Origin: DAOUFU01 sp034429275
GTDB lineage: Bacteria > Chloroflexota > Anaerolineae > Aggregatilineales > Aggregatilineaceae
Reading direction: 5' to 3'
Length of the DNA stretch: 35,396 bases
Assembly (NCBI GenBank): GCA_034429275.1
Contig: DAOUFU010000224.1
Coordinates: forward strand, 1-35,396
Made by a program: the position numbers and the translations under genes. The notes under the pieces were generated by a model, which saw only the letters and a list, made by a program, of their open reading frames with translations, did not search any database and had not been told where the DNA came from. Position 1 is the stretch's first letter, and every line of letters begins with the position of its first letter. Below are positions 17,862-25,021 of this stretch, piece by piece.

Positions 17862-18329
17862 TCAGGCCTCTTCGTAACCCGGCACCGTGTAACCACGCTG
17901 GCGCAGCAGGCGTTTGGTGTCGGCCAGCACCTTGCGTCCGATGCCTGAAATATCGAGGATTGCCTGATCGCCACCTTCTTCGAGGCGCTTAAGGAAATCG
18001 CCCACTACAGCGATGCCATTATCGATGTAGATATTGGCATATCGCTTCTCAAGCCCAATTTCCGAAATCGTGAGATCGGGCGAGGTACGTTCCTGCTCGC
18101 GCGATTCGATTTCGGCAATGCGCTGGTCGCGGACGCGCAGACGCTTCATGAAGCGATCAACCTGTCCCTCGGTGTCCACGATGCGCTGCTCGCCCGTGAA
18201 GAACGGGTGACAGGCCGAACAAACATCCGTCCGAATTTCCGGCACTGTCGCACCTACGGTCCACGTATTTCCACACGCGCAAATCACGACAGCTTCGGGA
18301 TACCACTTGGGATGAATACCTTCACGCAT
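17862..18329 (-). CDS. rpmE: Ribosomal protein L31 with extra C-terminal helix-hairpin-helix-like domain
   Basis: Residues 1 to about 72 are a zinc-type ribosomal protein L31 of the large subunit: 'MREGIHPKWYPEAVVICACGNTW', with the four zinc cysteines at 17, 19, 37 and 40 and the 'HPFFTGEQ' motif. Normal L31 ends there at about 70 residues. Here the same frame continues to 155 residues through a charged helix (about 75-90) into a domain at about 93-155. That domain contains 'DISGIGRKVLADTKRLL', which has the shape of a helix-hairpin-helix (GIG turn between two helices), as in DNA/RNA-binding domains. The start at 18329 has AAGGA 7 nt upstream. The gene lies 92 bp after rpmA and ends at a strong terminator. 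The L31 call is secure; the extension's fold is inferred from sequence pattern. Confidence 0.9.
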   Translation of the reverse strand: MREGIHPKWYPEAVVICACGNTWTVGATVPEIRTDVCSACHPFFTGEQRIVDTEGQVDRFMKRLRVRDQRIAEIESREQERTSPDLTISEIGLEKRYANIYIDNGIAVVGDFLKRLEEGGDQAILDISGIGRKVLADTKRLLRQRGYTVPGYEEA

Positions 18330-18360
18330 GTTTTGTTCCTTCAACCTTTCAGCCACGGTT

Positions 18361-18380
18361 CCCCAGAATGCGTGCTGGGG
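18361..18380 (-). other. Short hairpin between rpmA and rpmE
   Basis: CCCCAG (18361-18366) and CTGGGG (18375-18380) form a 6-bp inverted repeat with an 8-nt loop in the 92-bp gap between rpmA and rpmE, about 35 nt before the rpmE start. There is no T tract. It could be an RNA processing or autoregulatory element; evidence is weak. Confidence 0.3.
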
Positions 18381-18421
18381 GGATGCGTAGCAGATGATGA
18401 TGTATTTTGGCTCAGCCGCGT

Positions 18422-18694
18422 TTAGGCCTGCGCCTGAGGCAATTCAGGATAGACGTGGACCCGTTTGCGATCGCCCTTGTAGGTCTCGAAAACTACATAG
18501 CCCTCAGCAGTCGCGAACAGCGTATAATCACGCCCCATGCCAACATTCTCGCCCGGATGGAATTTGGTACCACGCTGACGGACGATGATGTTGCCGGGGA
18601 TTACTTTCTCGCTGCCAAAGCGCTTCACGCCGAGCCGCTTGCTCTGGCTGTCGCGCCCGTTCTTAGTTGAACCGCCACCTTTTTTGTGCGCCAT
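18422..18694 (-). CDS. rpmA: Ribosomal protein L27
   Basis: This 90-residue large-subunit protein lies near the peptidyl-transferase centre. The N terminus 'MAHKKGGGSTKNGRDSQSK' is canonical and lacks the cleavable extension seen in Firmicutes. 'GVKRFGSEKVIPGNIIVRQRG' and 'FHPGENVGMGRDYTLFA' complete the family signature. It lies 18 bp downstream of rplU, the common rplU-rpmA pairing, and should be translated from the same message. Confidence 0.97.
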   Translation of the reverse strand: MAHKKGGGSTKNGRDSQSKRLGVKRFGSEKVIPGNIIVRQRGTKFHPGENVGMGRDYTLFATAEGYVVFETYKGDRKRVHVYPELPQAQA

Positions 18695-18712
18695 TGTCGT
18701 GCTCCTCTATCG

Positions 18713-19030
18713 CTAGATTCCGGTGATGCCGTCGATGCGCAGCCGGGTATAGTATTGCCGATGCCCCCGGCGATGACGATACCGGTTCTTGGGCTTATAT
18801 TTCCACACAAAGATTTTGCGGTCGCGCAGTTGCTTGACCACCGTCGCTTTCACGACGGCCCCTTCGACCACAGGCTGGCCGATTTTCGGCTCGCCCTGAT
18901 CCGGCGCAACCAGCAGGACATCGGTCAGTTCAACCGACTCGCCTTCTTCAAACGGCAGGCGTTCAACATCGATTTCCATGCCAGGCTCGGCACGATACTG
19001 CCGTCCGCCAGTTCTTACAACAGCATACAT
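18713..19030 (-). CDS. rplU: Ribosomal protein L21
   Basis: This 105-residue large-subunit protein binds 23S rRNA. 'MYAVVRTGGRQYRAEPGMEIDVE' and the C-terminal 'KIFVWKYKPKNRYRHRRGHRQ' are typical. The start is the ATG at 19030, with GGAGA 7 nt upstream; a 16-codon longer frame exists but does not match the family. It is the first gene of rplU-rpmA-rpmE, driven by a strong promoter about 110 nt upstream. Confidence 0.96.
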   Translation of the reverse strand: MYAVVRTGGRQYRAEPGMEIDVERLPFEEGESVELTDVLLVAPDQGEPKIGQPVVEGAVVKATVVKQLRDRKIFVWKYKPKNRYRHRRGHRQYYTRLRIDGITGI

Positions 19031-19145
19031 TCGCGTGTCTCCAATCTTCGCTTCACCACCACTGGTAGCAGCACTCAACCAGCGCCCCAGAGGGGAAAAT
19101 TGGCGTGAAAAGAAAGTCCCAGCACGGCCAGGACATCAGGAGGTT

Positions 19146-19174
19146 ATTATAACGGCCCCTCCAGGCAGCGTCAA
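19146..19174 (-). promoter_or_regulatory. Strong sigma70-type promoter for rplU-rpmA-rpmE
   Basis: On the minus strand, TTGACG (19174-19169) and a perfect TATAAT (19151-19146) are separated by exactly 17 bp. Transcription would start near 19139, giving a leader of about 109 nt before rplU. This is the best promoter match in the window. The leader length would allow ribosomal-protein autoregulation, but I recognise no known motif. Confidence 0.75.
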
Positions 19175-19287
19175 TGGCGGTTTTCGCTCAGACACATGGT
19201 CAATGGTAGGATCGCACAGGCTAAGCGGTGGCCAATTGCCTATCCCCCAATCCAATTTATAGCGGTATGATTCTGCGCGAGGTGATT

Positions 19288-20874
19288 ATGGACCATCTTT
19301 TGCATACAATCTCGCTGCTGGCAATCATGCCCCTGTTGGCTCTCGCAGGTTGTGCTCCAGAACCGCAAACCCGATCCGACACTCCCGCAGATATTATTGC
19401 CTCGTCAACGGCGACCTTCGGACCGGGCGGCATACTGGCCCCAACCCCGCTGCCCCCGTCCGAAGAACTACCTGCCACCCCCGGCACAAAAACCTGGCCC
19501 GATTGTTCCGAAAGACAGGGGGGAGCGGCTCGACAATATCAGGTCAACGCGGTGGTAGATTGGGCAAACCATTCCATCTCTGCCGAGCAGCAGATTGTAT
19601 TCCATAACACCAGTACCAAATCGCTGGGTCGGTTGGTGCTCACTGCCGAACCCAATCAACTGGTCGGTCAGTTCACCATGAAACGGGTAACCGATCATGA
19701 CGGCAAAGCTCTGGCATACACGCTAGACGGTTCGCGGTTGACCATCCCGTTGAATTACGCGCTGCCGCCAAACTGCGCGGCTATGCTCACACTGGATTTT
19801 GAACTCGTCCTTTCCCCTGTACGTGAGGGATATCAGTGGGGCCGCCTGGGATATCTCGGCTATACTGATCGACAGTTAAACTTGGGAATGTGGCTTCCAC
19901 TGGTAGCCGCCTATCACCCTTTTGAGGGGTGGCTTACGCCGACCAACGGCAGCACCGGGGAACATTTTGCGCTGGAGATCGGCGACTTCGACATCTCGCT
20001 CGAAGTCACCAACGCCCCCGAATCCCTACAACTGGCTGCACCGGGGCGTGTCACACAAAAGAGTAGCGCAACATGGCATATCACTTCGCAGAATGCGCGG
20101 GAAGTGGCGCTTTCTCTCTCAACTCAGTATTTCCGCCTCAACACCAAGTCACCATCGGGCGTTGAAGTGCAGGTCTATTACCTCTCATCACCCGGTCTCA
20201 CACTCGACGCACCGCGTCACGTCTTGCATTCCGCTACTGATGCGTTGGCCCTATTTGAGGACTTGTTTGCCCCTTATCCTTATGACACCCTGACCATTGT
20301 CCAGGGCGATTTTCCCGACGGCATGGAGTTCAGCGGACTGGTGTTTGTCAGCGACGACTGGTTTCGGATGTGGCAAGGAATCCCCAATGACTGGCTCACG
20401 CTAATCACGGTGCACGAAGTAGCTCACCAGTGGTGGTACGCTTTGGTAGGCAGCAACCAACAGCGTTTTCCTTACCAGGACGAAGCGCTGGCGATATATA
20501 GCGAACTACTCTTTTTGGAGCGATATTATCCCGATTACATTCCCTGGTGGTGGAGCTTCCGGGTTACCAGTTACGATCCCCAGGGTTTTGTGGATACTCC
20601 GGTCACCGGGTTCGACAATGTGCGCAGCTATATCAACGCTGTCTACCTACGTGGAGCGCTCATGCTGCAAGCCGTGCGTGACACACTGGGCGACACGGTT
20701 TTTTTCACCTGGCTCCACGTCTACGCTGAACGCATGGCGGGTCAGCTCGCCGATCCATCCGACTTGTGGGGATGTCTAGGTGCCGAGAACTATGCCGCCA
20801 CCCGCCCTATCCGTGATACCTTTTTTGCGCACACCGATCCGGTTGCGATGCCCTTTCCGACTAATGTCCCCTGA
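19288..20874 (+). CDS. M1-like (gluzincin) metallopeptidase lipoprotein
   Basis: The product has 528 residues. A lipoprotein signal ends in the lipobox LALAGC with the lipidated cysteine at 22, followed by a Pro/Thr-rich spacer to about 75, so it should be anchored outside the membrane. An N-terminal beta-rich domain resembling aminopeptidase M1 domain I ('DWANHSISAEQQIVFHNTS') precedes a catalytic domain with HEVAH (376-380), the third zinc ligand Glu399 exactly 18 residues after the second His, and a 'GMEFSGLVF' strand in place of GAMEN. This is the zinc site of M1 aminopeptidases and relatives; the changed GAMEN suggests endopeptidase or altered specificity. The start at 19288 has GAGGTG just upstream and gives the proper signal; earlier starts do not. 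An LCP-family gene follows 17 bp later. Confidence 0.87.
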   Translation: MDHLLHTISLLAIMPLLALAGCAPEPQTRSDTPADIIASSTATFGPGGILAPTPLPPSEELPATPGTKTWPDCSERQGGAARQYQVNAVVDWANHSISAEQQIVFHNTSTKSLGRLVLTAEPNQLVGQFTMKRVTDHDGKALAYTLDGSRLTIPLNYALPPNCAAMLTLDFELVLSPVREGYQWGRLGYLGYTDRQLNLGMWLPLVAAYHPFEGWLTPTNGSTGEHFALEIGDFDISLEVTNAPESLQLAAPGRVTQKSSATWHITSQNAREVALSLSTQYFRLNTKSPSGVEVQVYYLSSPGLTLDAPRHVLHSATDALALFEDLFAPYPYDTLTIVQGDFPDGMEFSGLVFVSDDWFRMWQGIPNDWLTLITVHEVAHQWWYALVGSNQQRFPYQDEALAIYSELLFLERYYPDYIPWWWSFRVTSYDPQGFVDTPVTGFDNVRSYINAVYLRGALMLQAVRDTLGDTVFFTWLHVYAERMAGQLADPSDLWGCLGAENYAATRPIRDTFFAHTDPVAMPFPTNVP

Positions 20875-20891
20875 CACCCAATGAGTTCCCT

Positions 20892-21836
20892 ATGATCCTC
20901 AAAACCAAACGCACCCTTGAACCTTTCTATACCACCCACCTGCCCCACGCCTATCAGCGGCTGAGATCAAATCGGCGCCGATGGGGATGTCTGCTCGGCT
21001 GCCTGGCTGTGCCGGCGTTCATGTGCTCATGCACACTGGTATGGCTGTTCCTTTACCTGCTGTTCCCTCCCTCTCCAACGGATATCGTGATCATGGGACT
21101 TGATGCCCGCCCCGGAGAGGGCTATCTCACGCGCGCAGATACAGTCGTCCTGATGAATGTCCACGCAGCCAAGCGCGACGTGACCATGCTCTCGATCCCG
21201 CGCGATGTCTTCATCTGGGTTCCCGATTATGGGGAACAGCGCATCAATACGATCAATGCTCTGGGTGAACAAGAGCGGGCTGGTGGTGGCCCCTTATTAA
21301 TGGCTGCCAGTTTGAACGAAAGCTTTGGGATTGAGATCGATCGATATGTTCGCGTGGATTTCGGTGCATTCACCGAACTGATCGACGCAGTAGGTGGTGT
21401 GGATATCGAAGTGCCCAAGTTGATCATCGACTATGAGTACCCAACGCTCGACGGTGGCACGATGACCGTCCAGTTCGATCCGGGCAAAGAGCACATGAAC
21501 GGAGAGCGTGCGCTTCAGTATGCGCGCATCCGGCACCAGGATGATGATTATCAACGCGCGGCACGCCAACAGCAGGTTATAGACGCCTTGGTGAAACGTC
21601 TGGCCAGCCCTGCCGGCATGGTGAGATGGCCGCAGGTCTGGCATGTCCTTCAGCGGCGCATCGACACCGATCTGAATAGTTGGGATTTGTTTCGCCTTGG
21701 ACCGGCCATTGCAATGGGATGGCCAGGGAAGGAACAGCGTGTACTGCAACGTGAAGATTTGATCGGTATGGCGGCAGGATATTGGCGACCTGATTATGAC
21801 AAGCTCATCCCGTGGATCGAGGAACACTTCGATTAG
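20892..21836 (+). CDS. LytR-CpsA-Psr (LCP) family cell-envelope protein
   Basis: The product has 314 residues with a basic cytoplasmic N terminus, one transmembrane segment at about 37-57, and an extracytoplasmic LCP domain at about 60-240. LCP hallmarks are visible: 'IVIMGLDARPGEGYLTRADT', 'MLSIPRDVFIWVP', 'RINTINAL', 'DFGAFTELIDAVGGVDI' and 'GERALQYARIRHQDDDYQRAARQQQ'. LCP enzymes transfer glycopolymers from lipid carriers to peptidoglycan or proteins, and the conserved Asp and Arg residues of the pyrophosphate site are present. It shares orientation and a 17-bp gap with the M1-like lipoprotein gene. The SD is weak, which fits translational coupling to the upstream gene. Confidence 0.92.
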   Translation: MILKTKRTLEPFYTTHLPHAYQRLRSNRRRWGCLLGCLAVPAFMCSCTLVWLFLYLLFPPSPTDIVIMGLDARPGEGYLTRADTVVLMNVHAAKRDVTMLSIPRDVFIWVPDYGEQRINTINALGEQERAGGGPLLMAASLNESFGIEIDRYVRVDFGAFTELIDAVGGVDIEVPKLIIDYEYPTLDGGTMTVQFDPGKEHMNGERALQYARIRHQDDDYQRAARQQQVIDALVKRLASPAGMVRWPQVWHVLQRRIDTDLNSWDLFRLGPAIAMGWPGKEQRVLQREDLIGMAAGYWRPDYDKLIPWIEEHFD

Positions 21837-21867
21837 GGACTAAGAGGAATAGCGCGTGATGTTGAAG

Positions 21868-21920
21868 AGCGAAACTCTGCGATGTTCCATGAATGGAGAT
21901 GAAACGCGCAGAGTTTCGCT
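21868..21920. terminator. Perfect 14-bp hairpin between convergent genes
   Basis: AGCGAAACTCTGCG (21868-21881) pairs perfectly with CGCAGAGTTTCGCT (21907-21920) over a 25-nt loop. The loop itself contains TCCAT/ATGGA. It lies between the LCP gene and the unknown minus-strand gene, where a bidirectional terminator is expected, but neither strand has a T tract. Confidence 0.6.
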
Positions 21921-21937
21921 GCTACAAACACTCATCT

Positions 21938-22363
21938 TCAGGACTGCTTGAGTTCTTCAATCACTCGGGGATACACCCCTTGCCAGGCGCTTGCATCACG
22001 AGTGAACTTGGTGATCTTGATGTCTGCGAATTGAGGGAATAAGTCCATCAAGATTTGGGGGATTTTATCCCACACATCCTGGCGCAAGACATTTTCGAGG
22101 CGGGCTGCGTTGTTGCCTGCCCATACCCACCGTTGACGCAACTGCTCGGCCTTGATCCAGTAATCCCGCTTTTCCCACACTTCCGCCGATGCTTCGATAC
22201 CCTCATCGATCTCGCGCAGGCATAGCAGCAGCAACGCCGCCATATCTTTGGCCTCATCGTCCAGGGTCGCTTTTTGACGGAGGTGGCGCAGAAGTTCGGC
22301 GGCAGTGCGCATGAGCTGGCTGCGCTGCTTGCCCGGACTGTTGGTATTGACCACACGACTCAT
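21938..22363 (-). CDS. Conserved-looking helical protein of unknown function
   Basis: The product has 141 residues from the ATG at 22363, which has GGGAG about 10 nt upstream. I do not recognise the family. No signal peptide or membrane segment is visible. The sequence is predicted mostly alpha-helical and charged: 'AAELLRHLRQKATLDDEAKDMAALLLLCLREIDEGIEAS' looks like two amphipathic helices, followed by a Trp-rich segment ('VWEKRDYWIKAEQLRQRWVWAGNNAARLE'). Codon use and reading-frame length agree with its neighbours. It lies downstream of the histidine-kinase-like gene on the same strand after 146 bp. A cytosolic binding protein is a guess. The longer frame to 22399 adds a Cys/Val-rich segment without an SD. 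Confidence 0.65.
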   Translation of the reverse strand: MSRVVNTNSPGKQRSQLMRTAAELLRHLRQKATLDDEAKDMAALLLLCLREIDEGIEASAEVWEKRDYWIKAEQLRQRWVWAGNNAARLENVLRQDVWDKIPQILMDLFPQFADIKITKFTRDASAWQGVYPRVIEELKQS

Positions 22364-22473
22364 CGCTGATGGACTCCCATGCAATACAACACACATCAAC
22401 CCGCGTTCACTGCAACCTTACTGGCAGTTTGTTTTTGTGTCAAGCCGCAAGTGTTCGAAGAGGAGAACGAGAA

Positions 22474-22496
22474 CCCCAAAACAGGTCTTCTTGGGG
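22474..22496 (-). terminator. Possible weak terminator after the kinase-like gene
   Basis: CCCCAA (22474-22479) and TTGGGG (22491-22496) form a 6-bp hairpin with an 11-nt loop just past the stop of the kinase-like gene. On the minus strand it is followed by TTCTCGTTCTCC rather than a clean T run, so the call is tentative. Confidence 0.3.
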
Positions 22497-22509
22497 GCAC
22501 TCACATGTC

Positions 22510-23577
22510 TCACGAGGCAATACCAGGAGCCGAGTCCGTCGCAAGCAATAAGGCGAGGTCAATTTCATAAGTCGATTTGGGTAAAACATGTAGGGCAAGA
22601 TAACCCTGTTGGCGCTGAGCCAACAGGCTGGCCACGTAAAGTTGCATTCGGTGTAGTTTGGGCCGTCCAGACTCGCTAAGGTCGCGCGGATGCATCATCT
22701 GGAACAACATCACAGCATCATCTTTGCTGAGGTCAGGGGCCTTGTGTCGGATCACCAAGTGAGCCTGAGCAGCATTATACGTCAAAGTAATGAGGACTCG
22801 TTCGTCGGGTGGGCTTTCGACCAGGGCGAACTCAACCAAGATATCGAGCACACGATATAACGCAGGAGGAGCGAGGCGAACCAGCGGGGCATCTTCTGGA
22901 CCGGTCTGGAACAGGATTCGGTCAGCCGAAAGACGGTGTTTGGCATCCGCCAACCAGCGCTGCACGGCGCTGCTGAGCGAAGCCGACTCCACTTCAAACG
23001 CCTGCAAGTTCGCTTCCAGAAACAGAATGTCTAGCGCGATCTGCGTGTAAGCCGTGAGATCGTTCGCATTCTTGATGATATGCCGCAAAAACTCCTCTTG
23101 CTCCTCGCCTGAAAGAGAGTCGCGATTGTTGTACATCAACTCAGCAAATCCCAAAATCGTGCTCAGCGGCGTGCGGAGGTCATGCGAAATCATGCTCAAG
23201 AACGATTGTTTTGTGAGGTCTGCTCCCTGACCGGAGGCTTCGCGGATCACCGTGATAGTTCCTATAAACTTTCCCTCATCATGTAAGGGGATCTGCTGCC
23301 AGGTCAAGCGCTGCGAGGGCTGCCGACGCACTACCAGGTTTCCCCACCGCACCTGCTCGGATCGCACAGCCATTTTGAGCAGCGTGGCGAGTTCGGGAAT
23401 AGTATCCCCAGTCACTTTAAGCAGTTCATCCACTGAATTGGGAACAGCATCGAGGTACAACAAGCTCTTCAAGCTCGGGTTAAACATGGAAATCGTGCCG
23501 TCAGGCTCGACAACCAGCACCCCCTCGCTCGACATGCTGGCCCAGGCATCCAGACTCAACGTGCTTACCGGTTTCAT
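22510..23577 (-). CDS. Cytosolic histidine-kinase-like protein with degenerate ATPase domain
   Basis: The product has 355 residues and no membrane segments. Residues about 10-115 resemble a PAS domain ('GVLVVEPDGTISMFNPSLKSLL' to 'GTITVIREASG'). The HisKA dimerisation/phosphoacceptor domain follows with an intact H-box, 'FLSMISHDLRTPLSTILGF', His132. The C-terminal region (about 225-345) sits where HATPase_c should be and has its size. However, the N-box reads 'LYRVLDILVEFALVESP' without the conserved Asn, and the G1 (DxGxG) and G2 (GxGLGL) boxes cannot be found; 'HLVIRHKAPDLSKDDAVML' occupies that place. It therefore looks unable to bind ATP normally and may be a phosphotransfer or sensor scaffold. 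No response regulator gene is adjacent. The start at 23577 is the only reasonable ATG. Confidence 0.8.
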   Translation of the reverse strand: MKPVSTLSLDAWASMSSEGVLVVEPDGTISMFNPSLKSLLYLDAVPNSVDELLKVTGDTIPELATLLKMAVRSEQVRWGNLVVRRQPSQRLTWQQIPLHDEGKFIGTITVIREASGQGADLTKQSFLSMISHDLRTPLSTILGFAELMYNNRDSLSGEEQEEFLRHIIKNANDLTAYTQIALDILFLEANLQAFEVESASLSSAVQRWLADAKHRLSADRILFQTGPEDAPLVRLAPPALYRVLDILVEFALVESPPDERVLITLTYNAAQAHLVIRHKAPDLSKDDAVMLFQMMHPRDLSESGRPKLHRMQLYVASLLAQRQQGYLALHVLPKSTYEIDLALLLATDSAPGIAS

Positions 23578-23801
23578 GACATCGCCCGCTTTACATGGCT
23601 ATTGGATGCGTCATGCTTGTTCTACATTAGTCTAGCATGGACGAGTTTGCTATAAAAAAAGAATATAACACTATCGCAGCTTTGCGTGTAGATCGTTACA
23701 ACCTTTCCGGCAGTCACCTCGATGAAGTTTGTCTTGCTGCGGTTTGCCGGTCTATTCTATGCTATTATCTGCATTGGATTTTCAAGCTATGGAAACCATG
23801 C

Positions 23802-24470
23802 ATGACCGAATTTCTGCTAATCCGTCACGCGATCAACGATTGGGTGAGCACCGGGCGTCTTGCGGGCTGGACACCCGGCGTGCATCTGAATGCCGAAGGA
23901 AAGTCGCAAGCGATTGCGCTGGGAGAGCGCCTGGCACAAGTCCCATTGACGGCTATATACACCAGCCCGCTCGAACGCACCAGAGAGACCGCCGAAGCTA
24001 TCGTCAGTCACCATCCCACGCTTACCGTGCAATCTCTTGACGAGGTGGGTGAAATACGCTTCGGCCAATGGCAAGGCGAGAAACTCAGCCGCTTGCGCAA
24101 AGAAACACTTTGGAAAATCGTTCAGGTCTATCCCAGTCGCGCTCATTTCCCCGGCGGTGAAGCGATCAGGCAAGCCCAGGCACGCGCAGTGGACGCGCTG
24201 GAAGCGTTGGCAAAACAATATCCCAAAGGCCGAATCGCTGTAGTATCACACAGCGACATCATCAAGCTGATTGTCGCTCATTTCTTGGGTGCGCATATCG
24301 ATATGTACCAGCGCATCGAGATTTCGCCTGCTTCGTTGACCATTATTCATCTGGGATACGATCGCCCAACCATTGCCAAAGTGAACGATACAAGCCACCT
24401 GCTCCACCTGCCGGCACACCGATCTCCCGCTCCCGGTGTTTGGGGTCGCCTGCGAAGGATGTTGAGCTAA
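23802..24470 (+). CDS. Histidine phosphatase superfamily protein (MSMEG_4193-like)
   Basis: The product has 222 residues from the ATG at 23802. It belongs to the histidine phosphatase (phosphoglycerate-mutase-like) superfamily: the phospho-accepting 'LLIRHAIND' lies at residues 5-13, 'TSPLERTRETAEAI' supplies the second arginine, and 'VVSHSDIIKLIVAHFLG' the second catalytic histidine. The segment 'STGRLAGWTPGVHLNAEG' resembles the TIGR03848 subgroup (MSMEG_4193-type putative phosphomutase) known from Actinobacteria and Chloroflexi. Substrate is unknown. It starts a compact cluster with a DUF3090 protein and a kinase-like protein, so the three probably act on one pathway. The frame continues upstream to 23637, but that adds 55 residues with no family match and no SD. 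Confidence 0.87.
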   Translation: MTEFLLIRHAINDWVSTGRLAGWTPGVHLNAEGKSQAIALGERLAQVPLTAIYTSPLERTRETAEAIVSHHPTLTVQSLDEVGEIRFGQWQGEKLSRLRKETLWKIVQVYPSRAHFPGGEAIRQAQARAVDALEALAKQYPKGRIAVVSHSDIIKLIVAHFLGAHIDMYQRIEISPASLTIIHLGYDRPTIAKVNDTSHLLHLPAHRSPAPGVWGRLRRMLS

Positions 24471-24517
24471 AGACGGTGGCATCACTAGCTCATGCTGCAG
24501 AAAAGGACAATTTCGCT

Positions 24518-25021
24518 ATGCCAGATATCGAGATCGAACTAGACCCCGTTGATTTCATCACGGTGGGCACTGTGGGACCCAAAGGACGCCGGGTGTTTTA
24601 CTTGCAGGCCGGCAAAGGTGATCAACTGACCACCCTGATCATGGAAAAACAACAGGCGAAATCGCTTGGTGAGGCTATAGTTGATCTGCTGGAAGGACTG
24701 GCCCAGAGGTATCCAGAACGTACGCTGTCTGGGCAGACTTCTGGCTCACCCAACATGGCGCTGCGCGATCCGCTGGAACCGCTGTTCCGCATCTCGCAAT
24801 TGGGTCTGGGCTACGACGAAGAACGCGACATGTTTGTTTTGGTTGCCCAGGAACTCGTGCTCGTGGATGAAGAGACCGATCAGGAACCACAACCGCGCGT
24901 TGTCCGTATGTGGGCAACCCGTGAGCAAATGCATCTGCTCAGTGAGCACACTGAATCCGTGGTGAAGAAGGGTCGCGCCGATCCTAAAACGAACGGGTAT
25001 ATGATCTACTACTGGACCTAA
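24518..25021 (+). CDS. DUF3090 family protein
   Basis: The product has 167 residues. It fits the DUF3090 family (TIGR03847), a conserved protein without known activity that travels with the phosphatase and kinase-like genes on either side. Visible conserved stretches are 'VGTVGPKGRRVFYLQAG', 'LIMEKQQAKSLGEAI', 'FRISQLGLGYDEERDMFVLVAQEL' and 'WATREQMHLLSEHTESVVKKGR'. No signal or membrane segment is present. The start at 24518 has AAGGA (24502-24506) upstream; an earlier in-frame ATG overlaps the phosphatase gene and lacks an SD. Its stop TAA shares the A of the next gene's ATG (TAATG at 25019-25023), indicating translational coupling. Confidence 0.88.
   Translation: MPDIEIELDPVDFITVGTVGPKGRRVFYLQAGKGDQLTTLIMEKQQAKSLGEAIVDLLEGLAQRYPERTLSGQTSGSPNMALRDPLEPLFRISQLGLGYDEERDMFVLVAQELVLVDEETDQEPQPRVVRMWATREQMHLLSEHTESVVKKGRADPKTNGYMIYYWT

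Noticed and set aside
23638..23801. 55-residue N-terminal extension of the histidine phosphatase or a small upstream gene
   Set aside because: It has no SD, no family match, and the A/T-rich start looks like promoter DNA; the phosphatase begins properly at the ATG at 23802.
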